In this document: positions 54,481-62,814 of the stretch, in pieces | How the letters are laid out: every line of letters begins with the position of its first letter | How positions within the stretch are numbered: the first letter of the stretch is position 1 | NCBI RefSeq assembly: GCF_000275865.1 | Contig: NZ_CM001555.1 | Coordinates: 618,827-682,826, forward strand | Reading direction: 5' to 3' | Origin: Methanofollis liminatans DSM 4140 | Lineage (GTDB): Archaea; Halobacteriota; Methanomicrobia; Methanomicrobiales; Methanofollaceae | Length of the DNA stretch: 64,000 nucleotides | The notes under the pieces: generated by a model | The model's database searches: none | What the model was told of the DNA's origin: nothing | What the model saw: only the letters and a program-made list of their open reading frames with translations | Program-made: the position numbers and the translations under genes

Positions 54481-54868
54481 GGGGGGCTGCCGCCCCCCGG
54501 TCCCCCTGCACATACGATAGGGACAGGGACGGGAAAGTCACGCCAATCGGACCATCAGGATTTTTTCCGGCAGATTCGCCGCTCGCCCCGCCCCCGTATA
54601 TCCAGGGGAAATCGCACGCGGGGGTCCGGGGGTAAGAGCCCCCGGGCAGAGGCGCGTGTTGTGTGAGCGTACGGGAAATCTGGCTCTGCCTCTCCCGGGG
54701 GGCTGCCGCCCCCGGTCCCCCCGCGAATGCGATAGGGGCAGGGACAGGCAAACCACGCCAGCCTGACCATCAGGATCTTTTCCGGCAGATTCGCCGCTCG
54801 CCCCTCCCCTCACATCCAGGGCAATCCTCGCGCGGGGGGTCCGGGGGTAAGAGCCCCCGGGCAGAGGC
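54481..54868 (+). repeat. Tandem GC-rich hairpin repeat, two units, period about 216 bp
   Basis: Unit 1 (54481-54653) and unit 2 (54697-54868) share long matches (GATAGGG-CAGGGAC, GACCATCAGGAT, TTTTCCGGCAGATTCGCCGCTCG). Each opens with a hairpin (CCGGGGGG/CCCCCCGG-type, 54479-54500 and 54694-54715) and closes with another (CCGGGGG-taagag-CCCCCGG, 54626-54645 and 54841-54860). About 44 bp of different sequence separates them. REP/BIME-like by structure. Confidence 0.75.
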
Positions 54869-54892
54869 AAACGTCGACATTCGTTCTATCGT

Positions 54893-54935
54893 CTCTTCGC
54901 ACCTGGAGGGTGAGGATTCCAGAAGATCGAGCTAC
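54893..54935 (+). repeat. Dispersed repeat core, right copy B
   Basis: TCTTCGCACCTGGAGGGTGA...AGATCGAG aligns with the core at 54431-54469 and with 5-47 on the opposite strand, giving a third partial copy. It directly follows the tandem hairpin unit. Confidence 0.45.
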
Positions 54936-54980
54936 CTCCCGACCCTCCCGGCCAAAAAAATCCAGAGGGAGCCTGGAGCC

Positions 54981-55784
54981 TCACTCCTCCGCCATTGACG
55001 CCTCGAGCATCTCGCGGGCGGCGTCGATCATCGCCCGTGCCGCCCTGAGTTTCGTCCGTACGGCGGTATATTTCCCCTCGTCACAGGCGTCTTCGGCCTC
55101 GTGATAGAGCTTGTCAGCCCGTTCGGCGCGGTTCTTTGCCCGGCTCACATCCTGCCCCTCGCTCTCCAGGAGGTCGATCTCCTCCTGTACGGCGAGCAGG
55201 TCGCCGAGGACGTCTTCGAGTTCGCCGCGGACCTCCTCCTCTTTCTCGTCGTCTTCGGCTTTTTTCTGCCGTCCCCGCTCCCTCAGCGCCTCTCTCGCCT
55301 CCTCCTGCGCACGCATGATCTCCTGGAGTTCGTCCTCGACGTCTTTGACGCAGGAAGCAAGAAGGGCTGCAAACGCCGTCCGGTCCTCCCTCGACTCTTC
55401 CCATCCGCCGTATGCGCCGTAGGCCCCTCCGGCCGCCGCACCGCCGAGGGCGTCTCCGATCCGATCCCCGATCTCGCCGCCGTCCCGTCTCAGGATCCCG
55501 CCGAGGATGCTCCCGACGCCTGCCCCGGCAACAGCGCCCATCACGCCCCTGCCAACCTCTTTTTTCTCCCGGGCGACGGCATAGGCGACCTTTACGTTCT
55601 TCCCCGACACCGTCACTTCCAATTTTCCCTGCTCTCCGGTGTGGCGCACGTCCATCGTCGCCTTCCCGTCCACGTTCTCCTCCCCGGTGATCTCGGTCCC
55701 TTCCAGTGCGAGGCGCGACATCAGGCGCTCAAGGAAATCGTCATAATAATCGGCCACGCCCTGGCCATAATATACAAACGGCAT
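54981..55784 (-). CDS. Glycine-zipper and coiled-coil protein, unknown function
   Basis: A 267-residue protein in three parts. Residues 1-75 form a small alpha/beta region (MDVRHTGEQGKLEVTVSGKNVKVAYA). Residues 80-130 have a glycine zipper (GAVAGAGVGSILGG and GGAAAGGAYGAYGG) that could insert in a membrane. Residues 135-267 are a long charged coiled coil (EIMRAQEEAREALRERG and AERADKLYHEAEDACDEGK). No family recognised. Confidence 0.65.
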   Translation of the reverse strand: MPFVYYGQGVADYYDDFLERLMSRLALEGTEITGEENVDGKATMDVRHTGEQGKLEVTVSGKNVKVAYAVAREKKEVGRGVMGAVAGAGVGSILGGILRRDGGEIGDRIGDALGGAAAGGAYGAYGGWEESREDRTAFAALLASCVKDVEDELQEIMRAQEEAREALRERGRQKKAEDDEKEEEVRGELEDVLGDLLAVQEEIDLLESEGQDVSRAKNRAERADKLYHEAEDACDEGKYTAVRTKLRAARAMIDAAREMLEASMAEE

Positions 55785-55911
55785 CAGTATCGTATGAGGC
55801 TCTCAGGAGGAAAATATAATTCTGCCGGTCCTCATTTCAGGTACCCCAGGAGCAGATTCACCGACCCAAAACCTCACCTTTAGATATTAGTCGTTCCAAG
55901 CGATCTGGACA

Positions 55912-56514
55912 ATGACGTCCTCCTCAGAACACCCCTTTGCAAACCCCGGCCCGGCCGGCCTCATGGTGCTCGCCTTTTATCTCGGCTGTCTCTGGCCGAT
56001 CGCCACCGGCAGCGCACCCCATAGTCTCTCTGTCGTGCTCGTCCCCCTCGGCCTTGCCGGCGGGATCATCCAGCTCGTCGCCGGGATCATCGAGCTTCGG
56101 AACGGCGCAACGATGACCGGCAACATCCTGCTCGCCTTCTCCACCTTCATGTTCCTCGGCATGGGGGAGAACCTGCTCAAGGCCCTGGACCTCATGCCGG
56201 CCGGCACGGCGGCAGTGGACGGATGGATCTTCCTGATCATGGGGATCTTGATGTGCGGGTTTACGATCGGGCACCTTCCCGGCCCCCTCATGCCCCTGAT
56301 CTTCATGGTTGCTACCGATCTCTTCTTCGTACCGGCCGGGCTCTATTTCCTCACCGGGATCGAGTTCTTCTGGTTCGTGGCCGGGTGGGACCTGCCCTTC
56401 GTCGTCGTCTCGATCATCTGGGTGGTCCTCGCGACGGTGCTCAACCCGATCTTCGGGCGACCGATCCTCCCCCTCGGCCCTCCCCTGATCCGGTTAAAGG
56501 ACGGGAAGAACTGA
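55912..56514 (+). CDS. Acetate uptake transporter family (GPR1/FUN34/YaaH, SatP-like)
   Basis: A 200-residue, six-segment protein with the family signature near the N-terminus (FANPGPAGLMVLAFYL, compare NPAPLGL), then GIIQLVAGIIELRNGATMTGN. Methanomicrobiales assimilate acetate for growth, so acetate uptake is likely. Substrate is inferred from the family. Confidence 0.87.
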   Translation: MTSSSEHPFANPGPAGLMVLAFYLGCLWPIATGSAPHSLSVVLVPLGLAGGIIQLVAGIIELRNGATMTGNILLAFSTFMFLGMGENLLKALDLMPAGTAAVDGWIFLIMGILMCGFTIGHLPGPLMPLIFMVATDLFFVPAGLYFLTGIEFFWFVAGWDLPFVVVSIIWVVLATVLNPIFGRPILPLGPPLIRLKDGKN

Positions 56515-56616
56515 CGCCGGCGGTGCTGGTGCAGGGACTCCCTGCTTCCTTTTTCGCCAGGGCCCTTCATAATAGGGGGACTGTACCTGGGCTGTTTTTT
56601 CTCTCCCTCTGATCGC

Positions 56617-56880
56617 TCACAGCGCTACGCCGAGGAGGTGGAGGAGCACCACAATGGCAATGCCGAAGATTCCGCCTATTGCGCTGATGAGCACGGTGAT
56701 CAGGTTGATCGGGATCTCGGGCCTGCCGAAGAGGGCCATGATGTTGAGGAGATTGATCAGGAAGAGGATGACGATGCCGACGATGGCGTTGATGACCAGG
56801 TAGATCGCTTTTTTCAGGAGATGGTAGATCAGCACCGCGATAATAACCGCTATGACGATGCCGAGGAGTGATTCGAGCAT
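56617..56880 (-). CDS. BofA-like membrane protein
   Basis: An 87-residue, very hydrophobic protein with two to three membrane segments and the BofA-type pattern LVINAIVGIVILFLINLLN. In Bacillus BofA inhibits a sigma-K protease; archaea lack that system, so the role differs. The family name is by resemblance. Confidence 0.7.
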   Translation of the reverse strand: MLESLLGIVIAVIIAVLIYHLLKKAIYLVINAIVGIVILFLINLLNIMALFGRPEIPINLITVLISAIGGIFGIAIVVLLHLLGVAL

Positions 56881-57004
56881 GTCTTCAGTCTTGCCCTCAT
56901 CCTATATATGCCGTCGCCAGGGCCAGATCACCTCCTGGCGTCCAGGGGGTCACCCCGCCGTGCGGGGCCGGCAGAACTCGAAAATGGGGGGTGCTGCTGC
57001 TCTC

Positions 57005-57904
57005 CTATGCAGGAAGGACCGTCGAGAGGACGATCAGCCCGCCGAGCAGGAAATACTGGCCGTCGGCAACGAGGTCGTAGACGACCTTCTCGCGATCGCT
57101 CCTGTCGAAGAGCAGGATATAGCCCTGGACATATGCGATGATGCAGGCGATGGCGGCGACGGCGGCCAGGGGGAGGTGGCCTGCACAGATGAGGAGCACC
57201 GCTCCGCCACCGCCGAGGTTCGCCACCGAAAGAAAGAGCCTGGTCCGCCCGACACCAAGGATCGCCGGCAGGGTCTTCACACCCGAGGCGATGTCGCCGT
57301 CCACATCGCGCATGTCGCAGACGATCGTGTTGATCACGGTGAGGAGGAAGAAAAAGAACCAGACGACCGCGGTCATCATCCCGATGGGTGCTCCGATACA
57401 GAGCGGGGAGAGGAGTGCGATCGGCGTCGCCCAGGCAACTCCCACCAGGAGATTTTTCACGCAGGGTATGTCCTTGAGCCGCCTGTATCCAAAGCCGGGA
57501 GGGAGGACGGCCACGCTGTAAAAGATGCCGCTGACCAGCGGGATCGAGGCGACGGCCACGGTGGAGAGCCCTGAAAATCCTGCGATCACGAACGAGAAGA
57601 GGTAGGCGACGACTGCAGCGGCCATCAGGTGGTTCGCATACTTCTGGGTGAATGCGAAGCGCTCGGCATGGTTGATCGCATCCTCGCTCTCATCGGTTTT
57701 CCGGTTCATGTTGTACACCGAGAACGTGGTCAGGAACATGATCAGGCATGCCGCAGCAGAGACCGGGAGATCCTGCATCGCCGAGGAGACGTAGGCCATA
57801 AATACGGCGGCAAAAGAAAGGTACAACGAGCTGTACATGACGACATTCAACACCGCCCGACCATTCAGGCCGGTGTTGCCGGGGGTATGCTCACATACGA
57901 ACAT
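57005..57904 (-). CDS. UbiA family prenyltransferase
   Basis: A 299-residue membrane protein with about nine segments and two Asp-rich motifs: YNMNRKTDESED (about 65-76) and CDMRDVDGDIASG (about 196-208). UbiA members move prenyl chains to aromatic, sugar or glycerol acceptors, including digeranylgeranylglyceryl phosphate synthase in archaeal lipids. The motif spacing supports the family but not the substrate. Confidence 0.88.
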   Translation of the reverse strand: MFVCEHTPGNTGLNGRAVLNVVMYSSLYLSFAAVFMAYVSSAMQDLPVSAAACLIMFLTTFSVYNMNRKTDESEDAINHAERFAFTQKYANHLMAAAVVAYLFSFVIAGFSGLSTVAVASIPLVSGIFYSVAVLPPGFGYRRLKDIPCVKNLLVGVAWATPIALLSPLCIGAPIGMMTAVVWFFFFLLTVINTIVCDMRDVDGDIASGVKTLPAILGVGRTRLFLSVANLGGGGAVLLICAGHLPLAAVAAIACIIAYVQGYILLFDRSDREKVVYDLVADGQYFLLGGLIVLSTVLPA

Positions 57905-57999
57905 ACCCTACGGTGGATGGATATTGGTGACATTAGTACGCTCGGCGAATATTCAGCGGACTGGTGAATAAAAAGGGTTTCTGACGAATGTGTCGGGTT

Positions 58000-58821
58000 T
58001 CAGGGCGGATCGAGAGAAAATTCCTCTGAAATATCTTTGTAATACGAAAACAGCCGCTCACCCCAGGCCAGGGCCTTTCTGTCGGTGCTGAAAAGGTCGC
58101 TTGAGATATCGTATTTCAGGCTCCCTCTCAGGCACATCCCGAAGGAGAGGAAAGAATCGGTCACCGTCAGCCCGATGAGGAGGGGGGCCGGGGCCACATA
58201 TATTCTGAAGTGCCGGTGCTCCAGAAGCGCCTCTATTTTTTTCCTGAACGGATCGTTCCTGAGTTCTTCTGCAATTTTGGCGGTGACCACCATCTCCACG
58301 GGCACGCCCGCCTGTATCTTTGTCCCGAGGGCATCGGCATGGGGATGGCTCATAAACGAGGAGATGATATGGATCCACGATGCGTCTTTCATCATCTCAA
58401 AAAAATACTGGATGACCGAGAAGATGTCTGCATCCGAACTCTCCACGATCTCTGAATCGGCGAGGTCGCCGATGTCGCGGAGAAACGGTTCTGGAATGGC
58501 TTCAAGATAATGCGAAGACCAGAATTTTGGGTTTTTGTCAAAAAGAATCGTTGATCTCAGGTAATCCTGGATCTGGGACGACAGCACCTTTCCCTGAGGA
58601 GTCAGGGCGTAGCCGTCGTTGCGGCTCTCGATATAGTGTCTTTCCTCCAGGAACCGGATCCTGGGGAGAATCGACTGCGACGTGCTTCCGGTAACGCTTC
58701 GGAGATCTGCAAGGGTTTTGTTCCCTTTCCCCAGTGAGAGCAGAATCTGCAAAAGAAGCCGGGATCTGAAGATCTTCTGGACGGTGTCGTGGTGGCGGGC
58801 GAATATCTCCAGGGTGTCCAT
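58000..58821 (-). CDS. HTH regulator with FilR1-type middle domain
   Basis: A 273-residue regulator. The N-terminal winged helix has LLLQILLSLGKGNKTLADLRSVTG (about 23-46). The rest is a DUF1724/FilR1-like ligand domain (AGVPVEMVVTAKIAEELRND, HFRIYVAPAPLLIGLTVTDSFLSFGM). FilR1 relatives in Methanothrix control filament formation in response to acyl-homoserine-like signals; the effector here is unknown. The region 58822-59097 has no supported gene apart from promoters. Confidence 0.85.
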   Translation of the reverse strand: MDTLEIFARHHDTVQKIFRSRLLLQILLSLGKGNKTLADLRSVTGSTSQSILPRIRFLEERHYIESRNDGYALTPQGKVLSSQIQDYLRSTILFDKNPKFWSSHYLEAIPEPFLRDIGDLADSEIVESSDADIFSVIQYFFEMMKDASWIHIISSFMSHPHADALGTKIQAGVPVEMVVTAKIAEELRNDPFRKKIEALLEHRHFRIYVAPAPLLIGLTVTDSFLSFGMCLRGSLKYDISSDLFSTDRKALAWGERLFSYYKDISEEFSLDPP

Positions 58822-59097
58822 CGTATCGTTCGCGGATCATCTGTTTTTGAGATTTAATCATTTTTGGATTTTGTTTTCTGACCGAATCCCTTCGTACCCG
58901 GGGCAGTATCTCCCCCTCTCACGCCCATGTCCCGATCCCTTCCTGTCGCAGGACGGTCTCAGAACGCCTGCCCGGTCCACCCTTTTTGAATTTGCTCCCG
59001 CAGCTCTGGCGTCTTTCGCCGGGCCGATCCCTTCCCCCTCTCGAAACCTATATCATGCCGGTGCGTGAGTATCACCTGTTTTCGGGGGGAAACACAG

Positions 59098-59649
59098 ATG
59101 GCTAAAGTCACGCGAAAGATGGTCGAGGATGCAGGGGTCGATGTCGATCACCTCATCGAACTGCTGGTGAAGAACGCCGCGGCCGAGCTGACCACCTATT
59201 ATTATTACACGATCCTCCGGGCGAACCTGATCGGGCTCGACGGCGAGACGGTCAAGGAGATCGCAGAGACCGCACGGATCGAGGACCGGAACCACTTCGA
59301 GGCGCTCGTGCCCAGGATCTATGAACTCGGCGGCAAGCTTCCGGAGAATATGGTGGATTTCCACAATGTCTCGGGCTGCCCGCCGGCGAGCCTGCCGCCC
59401 GACCCGACCGACACGATGGCGATGCTGAAGGTGCTGGTCGAGGCCGAGCGGTGTGCGGTCAGGCAGTACACGCATATCTGCAACCTTACGGCCGGCAAGG
59501 ACCACCGGACCTATGACCTCGCCCTTTCCATTCTCAACGAGGAGATCGAGCACGAGTCCTGGTTCTCTGAGTTCATGGGCGAGGGGCCGTCAGGGCATTT
59601 CCTGCGGAGAGGAGAGACTTCGCCCTTCGTCTCGAAGTTTCTGCGGTGA
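59098..59649 (+). CDS. Dps-like ferritin family protein
   Basis: A 183-residue four-helix-bundle ferritin-like protein. It shows LTTYYYYTILRANLIGLDGET, IEDRNHFEALVPRIYELGG, and a final iron site EEIEHESWFSEFMG; three cysteines (SGCPP, ERCAV, HICNL) recall the thioferritin/DPSL group. It stores iron and removes peroxide. The start at 59098 has GGGGGGAAA upstream, and the CCTATATC (near 59046) could be its TATA. Confidence 0.87.
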   Translation: MAKVTRKMVEDAGVDVDHLIELLVKNAAAELTTYYYYTILRANLIGLDGETVKEIAETARIEDRNHFEALVPRIYELGGKLPENMVDFHNVSGCPPASLPPDPTDTMAMLKVLVEAERCAVRQYTHICNLTAGKDHRTYDLALSILNEEIEHESWFSEFMGEGPSGHFLRRGETSPFVSKFLR

Positions 59650-59743
59650 ACGGGGGGGTCGTGAGGGTGCACCCCACCCTGTCCCCTGCACCTTTTAATC
59701 GATCAGAGGGTGACCGGGCGGTCGCCCGCCGGGGACATCATCC

Positions 59744-60556
59744 ATGATAGAATCGTTTCAGGCCCTCAACCCTGCATTGCAGGCGCTTCTCGCCGGCATC
59801 TTCACCTGGGGGATGACGGCGCTCGGAGCGGCGGCCGTCTTTCTCAGGCAGGAGATCGACCGGAAGGTGCTCGACTGGATGCTCGGTTTTGCCGGCGGGG
59901 TGATGATCGCCGCTTCGTTCTGGTCCCTTCTCCTCCCGTCGATCGAGATGTCCTCGGGGAGCGGGCTCCCCGAGTGGATCCCGGCCGCGGCCGGCTTTCT
60001 CGCCGGCGGCCTGTTTCTCAGGGGGATCGGCATGACCCTGCCCCATCTCCATCCTGGTCGGCCCTCAGGGGAGACCGAAGGGCCGACGACATCCTGGCAC
60101 CGGCTCACCCTTCTGATCCTTGCCGTCACGATCCACAACATCCCTGAAGGGCTTGCGGTCGGGGTCGCCTTCGGGGCGCTGGCGGCCGGTCACGAGACGG
60201 CAAGCCTTGCCGCCGCCTTCGCCCTCGCCCTCGGGATCGGGATCCAGAACTTCCCTGAAGGGATGGCGGTCTCCATCCCGCTGCGGCGGGAAGGGTTCAC
60301 ACAGATGAAGAGCTTCTGGTACGGGCAATTATCCGGTGTTGTCGAACCTGTCGCCGCCCTGATCGGGGCGGTCGCCGTCATCTTCGCCGCCCCGATCCTC
60401 CCGTACGCCCTCGCCTTCGCGGCAGGAGCGATGATCTTTGTCGTCGTCGAAGACGTCGTGCCCGAGTCCCAGATGCACGGGAACGCCGATCTTGCCACCA
60501 TGGGCGCCCTGGTGGGGTTTGTGGTGATGATGGTGCTGGACGTCGGGCTGGGGTGA
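59744..60556 (+). CDS. ZIP family divalent metal transporter
   Basis: A 270-residue, eight-segment transporter. The metal-site helices read TIHNIPEGLAVGVAFGAL (TM4) and GIQNFPEGMAVSIPL (TM5). HxP/N and E residues in these helices coordinate zinc or other divalents. The region 59650-59743 holds no gene. It ends 12 bp before the convergent MATE gene. Confidence 0.92.
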   Translation: MIESFQALNPALQALLAGIFTWGMTALGAAAVFLRQEIDRKVLDWMLGFAGGVMIAASFWSLLLPSIEMSSGSGLPEWIPAAAGFLAGGLFLRGIGMTLPHLHPGRPSGETEGPTTSWHRLTLLILAVTIHNIPEGLAVGVAFGALAAGHETASLAAAFALALGIGIQNFPEGMAVSIPLRREGFTQMKSFWYGQLSGVVEPVAALIGAVAVIFAAPILPYALAFAAGAMIFVVVEDVVPESQMHGNADLATMGALVGFVVMMVLDVGLG

Positions 60557-60568
60557 GAGGAAAAAAGG

Positions 60569-61978
60569 TTATGGGGTGTGCGGACTTTTCGCGGTGGCGA
60601 TGAGCCTGGCGATATAGAGCCGCGCCCAGAGGTAGCCGACGATCCCGCCGAGGATATCGCCTGCGACGATCCCCCACCAGACCCCGGCCTCTCCCATGCC
60701 CATCGGGATCGCGAGCACCCATGTGAAGAGGGCGATGAAGAGCAGGTTTCGCAGGACGCTGATCGCAAGCGAGGTCGTCCCCTTTCCGGTCCCCTGGAAG
60801 ATCGAGCCCGACATGATCCCCGGCGGCACGAAGGGATAGAAGAAACACATGATCTGAAGAAATACGACGATCCCCGGGGCGAGGTGGGCGCTTTCCGGTG
60901 AGTAGGTGAAGATGAGGGCGATCTGCGGGGCGACGAGCCACGTTATGGCGCTCATTGCGATGGCGATCACCACGCCGAGCCCGACCGAGAAGGTATGGGC
61001 AGTCTTGAGATGTTCGTATTTTCTGGCGCCGTACGCCGCCCCGCCGACCGAGACCACCGCGGTGCTGATGCCGACGAAGGGGATGATCGCGAACATCACG
61101 ACCCGCCACCCGGTCGTATAGATGGCGACGGCGTCGGTCCCTGATATCCCGACGAGGAGGCTGTTGATGATGATGGCAAGGGCCGACATCAGGAAGAACT
61201 CGAGGCTTGCCGGCAGGCCCACTTTCAGGATGTCAATGATGGTGCTCGGGTCGGGAGAGAACACCCGCCGTGAGAGGGAGACATAGGTGTCCTTCCTCAC
61301 AAAGAACCAGAAGAGGATCACCACCGAGACGAGGGCGATCGAGATGACCGTCGCAAGGGCTGCACCGGCGATCCCCATCCCGGCCCCGTAGATGAGGATC
61401 GGGTCCAGGACGATGTTGATGATCGATGAGGCGCCCATGGCGTACATCGTCCGCTTCATGTCCCCCTCGGCCCTGAGGATGGCGTAGGCGATGTTGGTGA
61501 AGAGGACGAAGACGGTGCCGGTGAAGAGGGTCTGCCCGTACACCGTTGCAAGCCCGGTCGTATCGCCGGCGCCGAGGAGGACGGCGACCGGGCCTGCGAG
61601 GAGGATGAGGGGGAGAGTGAGGGCGGCGGAGAGCGTGAGGGAGAGGAGGATGGCGTGGACTGCGGTGTTGTCGGCCCCTTCTCTGTTCCCGGCCCCGATC
61701 CGGCGGGCGATCGCGGAGGTGACACCGGCCCCGAGGCCGACGGAAAGCCCCATGAGGATCATGAAGACCGGGGTCATGAAGCCGACGGCGGCCAGAGCGT
61801 CGGATCCGAGGCCCGCGACCCAGATCGCATCGACGAGGTTGTAGGTCGACATCAGGAGCATGGCGGCGATCATCGGGATCGAGAGTTTGAGGATCGCCCG
61901 CTTGGGGTCGCCGGTGAGGAGGGCGACGCCCGCAGTTGTTCCTGTCCGCTCAGAGGGTTCTTGTCCAGTGTTCTGCAT
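60569..61978 (-). CDS. MATE family efflux transporter
   Basis: A 469-residue, twelve-segment transporter with two similar halves. It shows LSIPMIAAMLLMSTYNLVDAIWVAGLG and the second-half VGLPASLEFFLMS. Drug/cation antiporter. It overlaps the MarR regulator gene by 29 bp, so it is co-transcribed with it. Confidence 0.93.
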   Translation of the reverse strand: MQNTGQEPSERTGTTAGVALLTGDPKRAILKLSIPMIAAMLLMSTYNLVDAIWVAGLGSDALAAVGFMTPVFMILMGLSVGLGAGVTSAIARRIGAGNREGADNTAVHAILLSLTLSAALTLPLILLAGPVAVLLGAGDTTGLATVYGQTLFTGTVFVLFTNIAYAILRAEGDMKRTMYAMGASSIINIVLDPILIYGAGMGIAGAALATVISIALVSVVILFWFFVRKDTYVSLSRRVFSPDPSTIIDILKVGLPASLEFFLMSALAIIINSLLVGISGTDAVAIYTTGWRVVMFAIIPFVGISTAVVSVGGAAYGARKYEHLKTAHTFSVGLGVVIAIAMSAITWLVAPQIALIFTYSPESAHLAPGIVVFLQIMCFFYPFVPPGIMSGSIFQGTGKGTTSLAISVLRNLLFIALFTWVLAIPMGMGEAGVWWGIVAGDILGGIVGYLWARLYIARLIATAKSPHTP

Positions 61979-62435
61979 AGTCGCTGTCTCCTGTTGCCCT
62001 GGTCATGGCGAGGCTGTTGCGTGCGATTTTCCTGAGGAGGGTCTGCATTGTGAGGCGTTCATCTCCGGTGAGTCCGGCGCAGATCTCTTCCTCCCACTGC
62101 CGGTCGATCCTGACGATCTCGGGTACGATCCGCTCTCCTGCATCGGTGAGAGCGACGAGGACTGCGCGACGGTTCCCCGGGTCGACGGTGCGGCTGACAT
62201 ATCCGGCGTCCTCGAGTTTCCTGACGGCCCTGGCAATGGTCGCCTTGTCGACGTGGAAGCGGCGGGCCAGGGTGTCCTGGGTGATCCCCTGTTCGTGCGC
62301 GAGGTGGAGGAGAGTGAAGAGTTGCCCTGAGGAGAGGCCGAACTGCCTCATCCGCTCGTCAACGATGATGTGGTGGGTCCGGTGGATGATGGAGACAAGG
62401 GCCCCGAGGGGGACCGTCTCGCGCGGCTGGTACAT
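61950..62435 (-). CDS. MarR family transcriptional regulator
   Basis: A 161-residue winged-helix regulator. It shows LSSGQLFTLLHLAHEQGITQDTLARRFHVDKATIARAVRKLEDAGYVSR (about 34-83) and DPGNRRAVLVALTDAG (the wing). It probably represses itself and the overlapping MATE pump, released by a small aromatic drug-like ligand. Operator copies lie 34-62 bp upstream. Confidence 0.92.
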   Translation of the reverse strand: MYQPRETVPLGALVSIIHRTHHIIVDERMRQFGLSSGQLFTLLHLAHEQGITQDTLARRFHVDKATIARAVRKLEDAGYVSRTVDPGNRRAVLVALTDAGERIVPEIVRIDRQWEEEICAGLTGDERLTMQTLLRKIARNSLAMTRATGDSDYAEHWTRTL

Positions 62436-62468
62436 GGGGATCAGGTTTGGCGCCCAGGAGGGATAACA

Positions 62469-62497
62469 GTTGTGTGCGCAACTGTTGTGTGCGCAAC
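62469..62497 (-). promoter_or_regulatory. Doubled MarR operator candidate
   Basis: Two identical 14-mers GTTGTGTGCGCAAC (62469-62482 and 62484-62497), separated by one base. Each has inverted GTTG/CAAC ends. The location just upstream of the marR start suits autoregulation. A small zinc-ribbon gene on the other strand starts 69 bp away and could share control. Confidence 0.65.
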
Positions 62498-62565
62498 CTT
62501 GCCTGCCCTGATCACCAGATATATCTTCCGGCCGCGACCATCTGCCGTCCGGGGTGAATCTGCGA

Positions 62566-62733
62566 TTGACCGATGGCCAGAGAGGACCGCCCGGGCGGGG
62601 GCTCGGGCGGCGGGGAGTGCCGCCTGAAGCATGTATCTGCCCCTCGTGCGGCGAGGAAGTGCAAAAGACCCGGGGCGTGCCCTGCCGGGAGATGAAGTGC
62701 CCGAAATGCGGGGCGGTGATGGTTGGAAAGTGA
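62566..62733 (+). CDS. Small zinc-ribbon protein
   Basis: A 55-residue protein found by hand translation. The N-terminus is Gly/Arg-rich (TDGQRGPPGRGLGRRGVPPEA), then CICPSCGEEV and KCPKCGAVMVGK with VPCREM between, giving one zinc ribbon. It resembles small methanogen proteins beginning with a DGTGPxGxGPxTGRGxG-type leader. TTG at 62566 has GGGGTGA nine bases upstream; GTG at 62554 is an alternative. Easily missed by automatic callers. Confidence 0.6.
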   Translation: MTDGQRGPPGRGLGRRGVPPEACICPSCGEEVQKTRGVPCREMKCPKCGAVMVGK

Positions 62734-62814
62734 AAGGGGGCCTGTACCGGTCCGGGGCTGTGAGCGAAGGGTCAAATAAACACTCTTTTTAATCGGTGGA
62801 TTCCTCATGTTTGT

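Noticed and set aside
54333-54998. Several overlapping open frames of 60-110 codons in the repeat cluster
   Set aside because: They arise from GC-rich hairpin repeats, share translated duplications that follow the DNA period, and have no start context.
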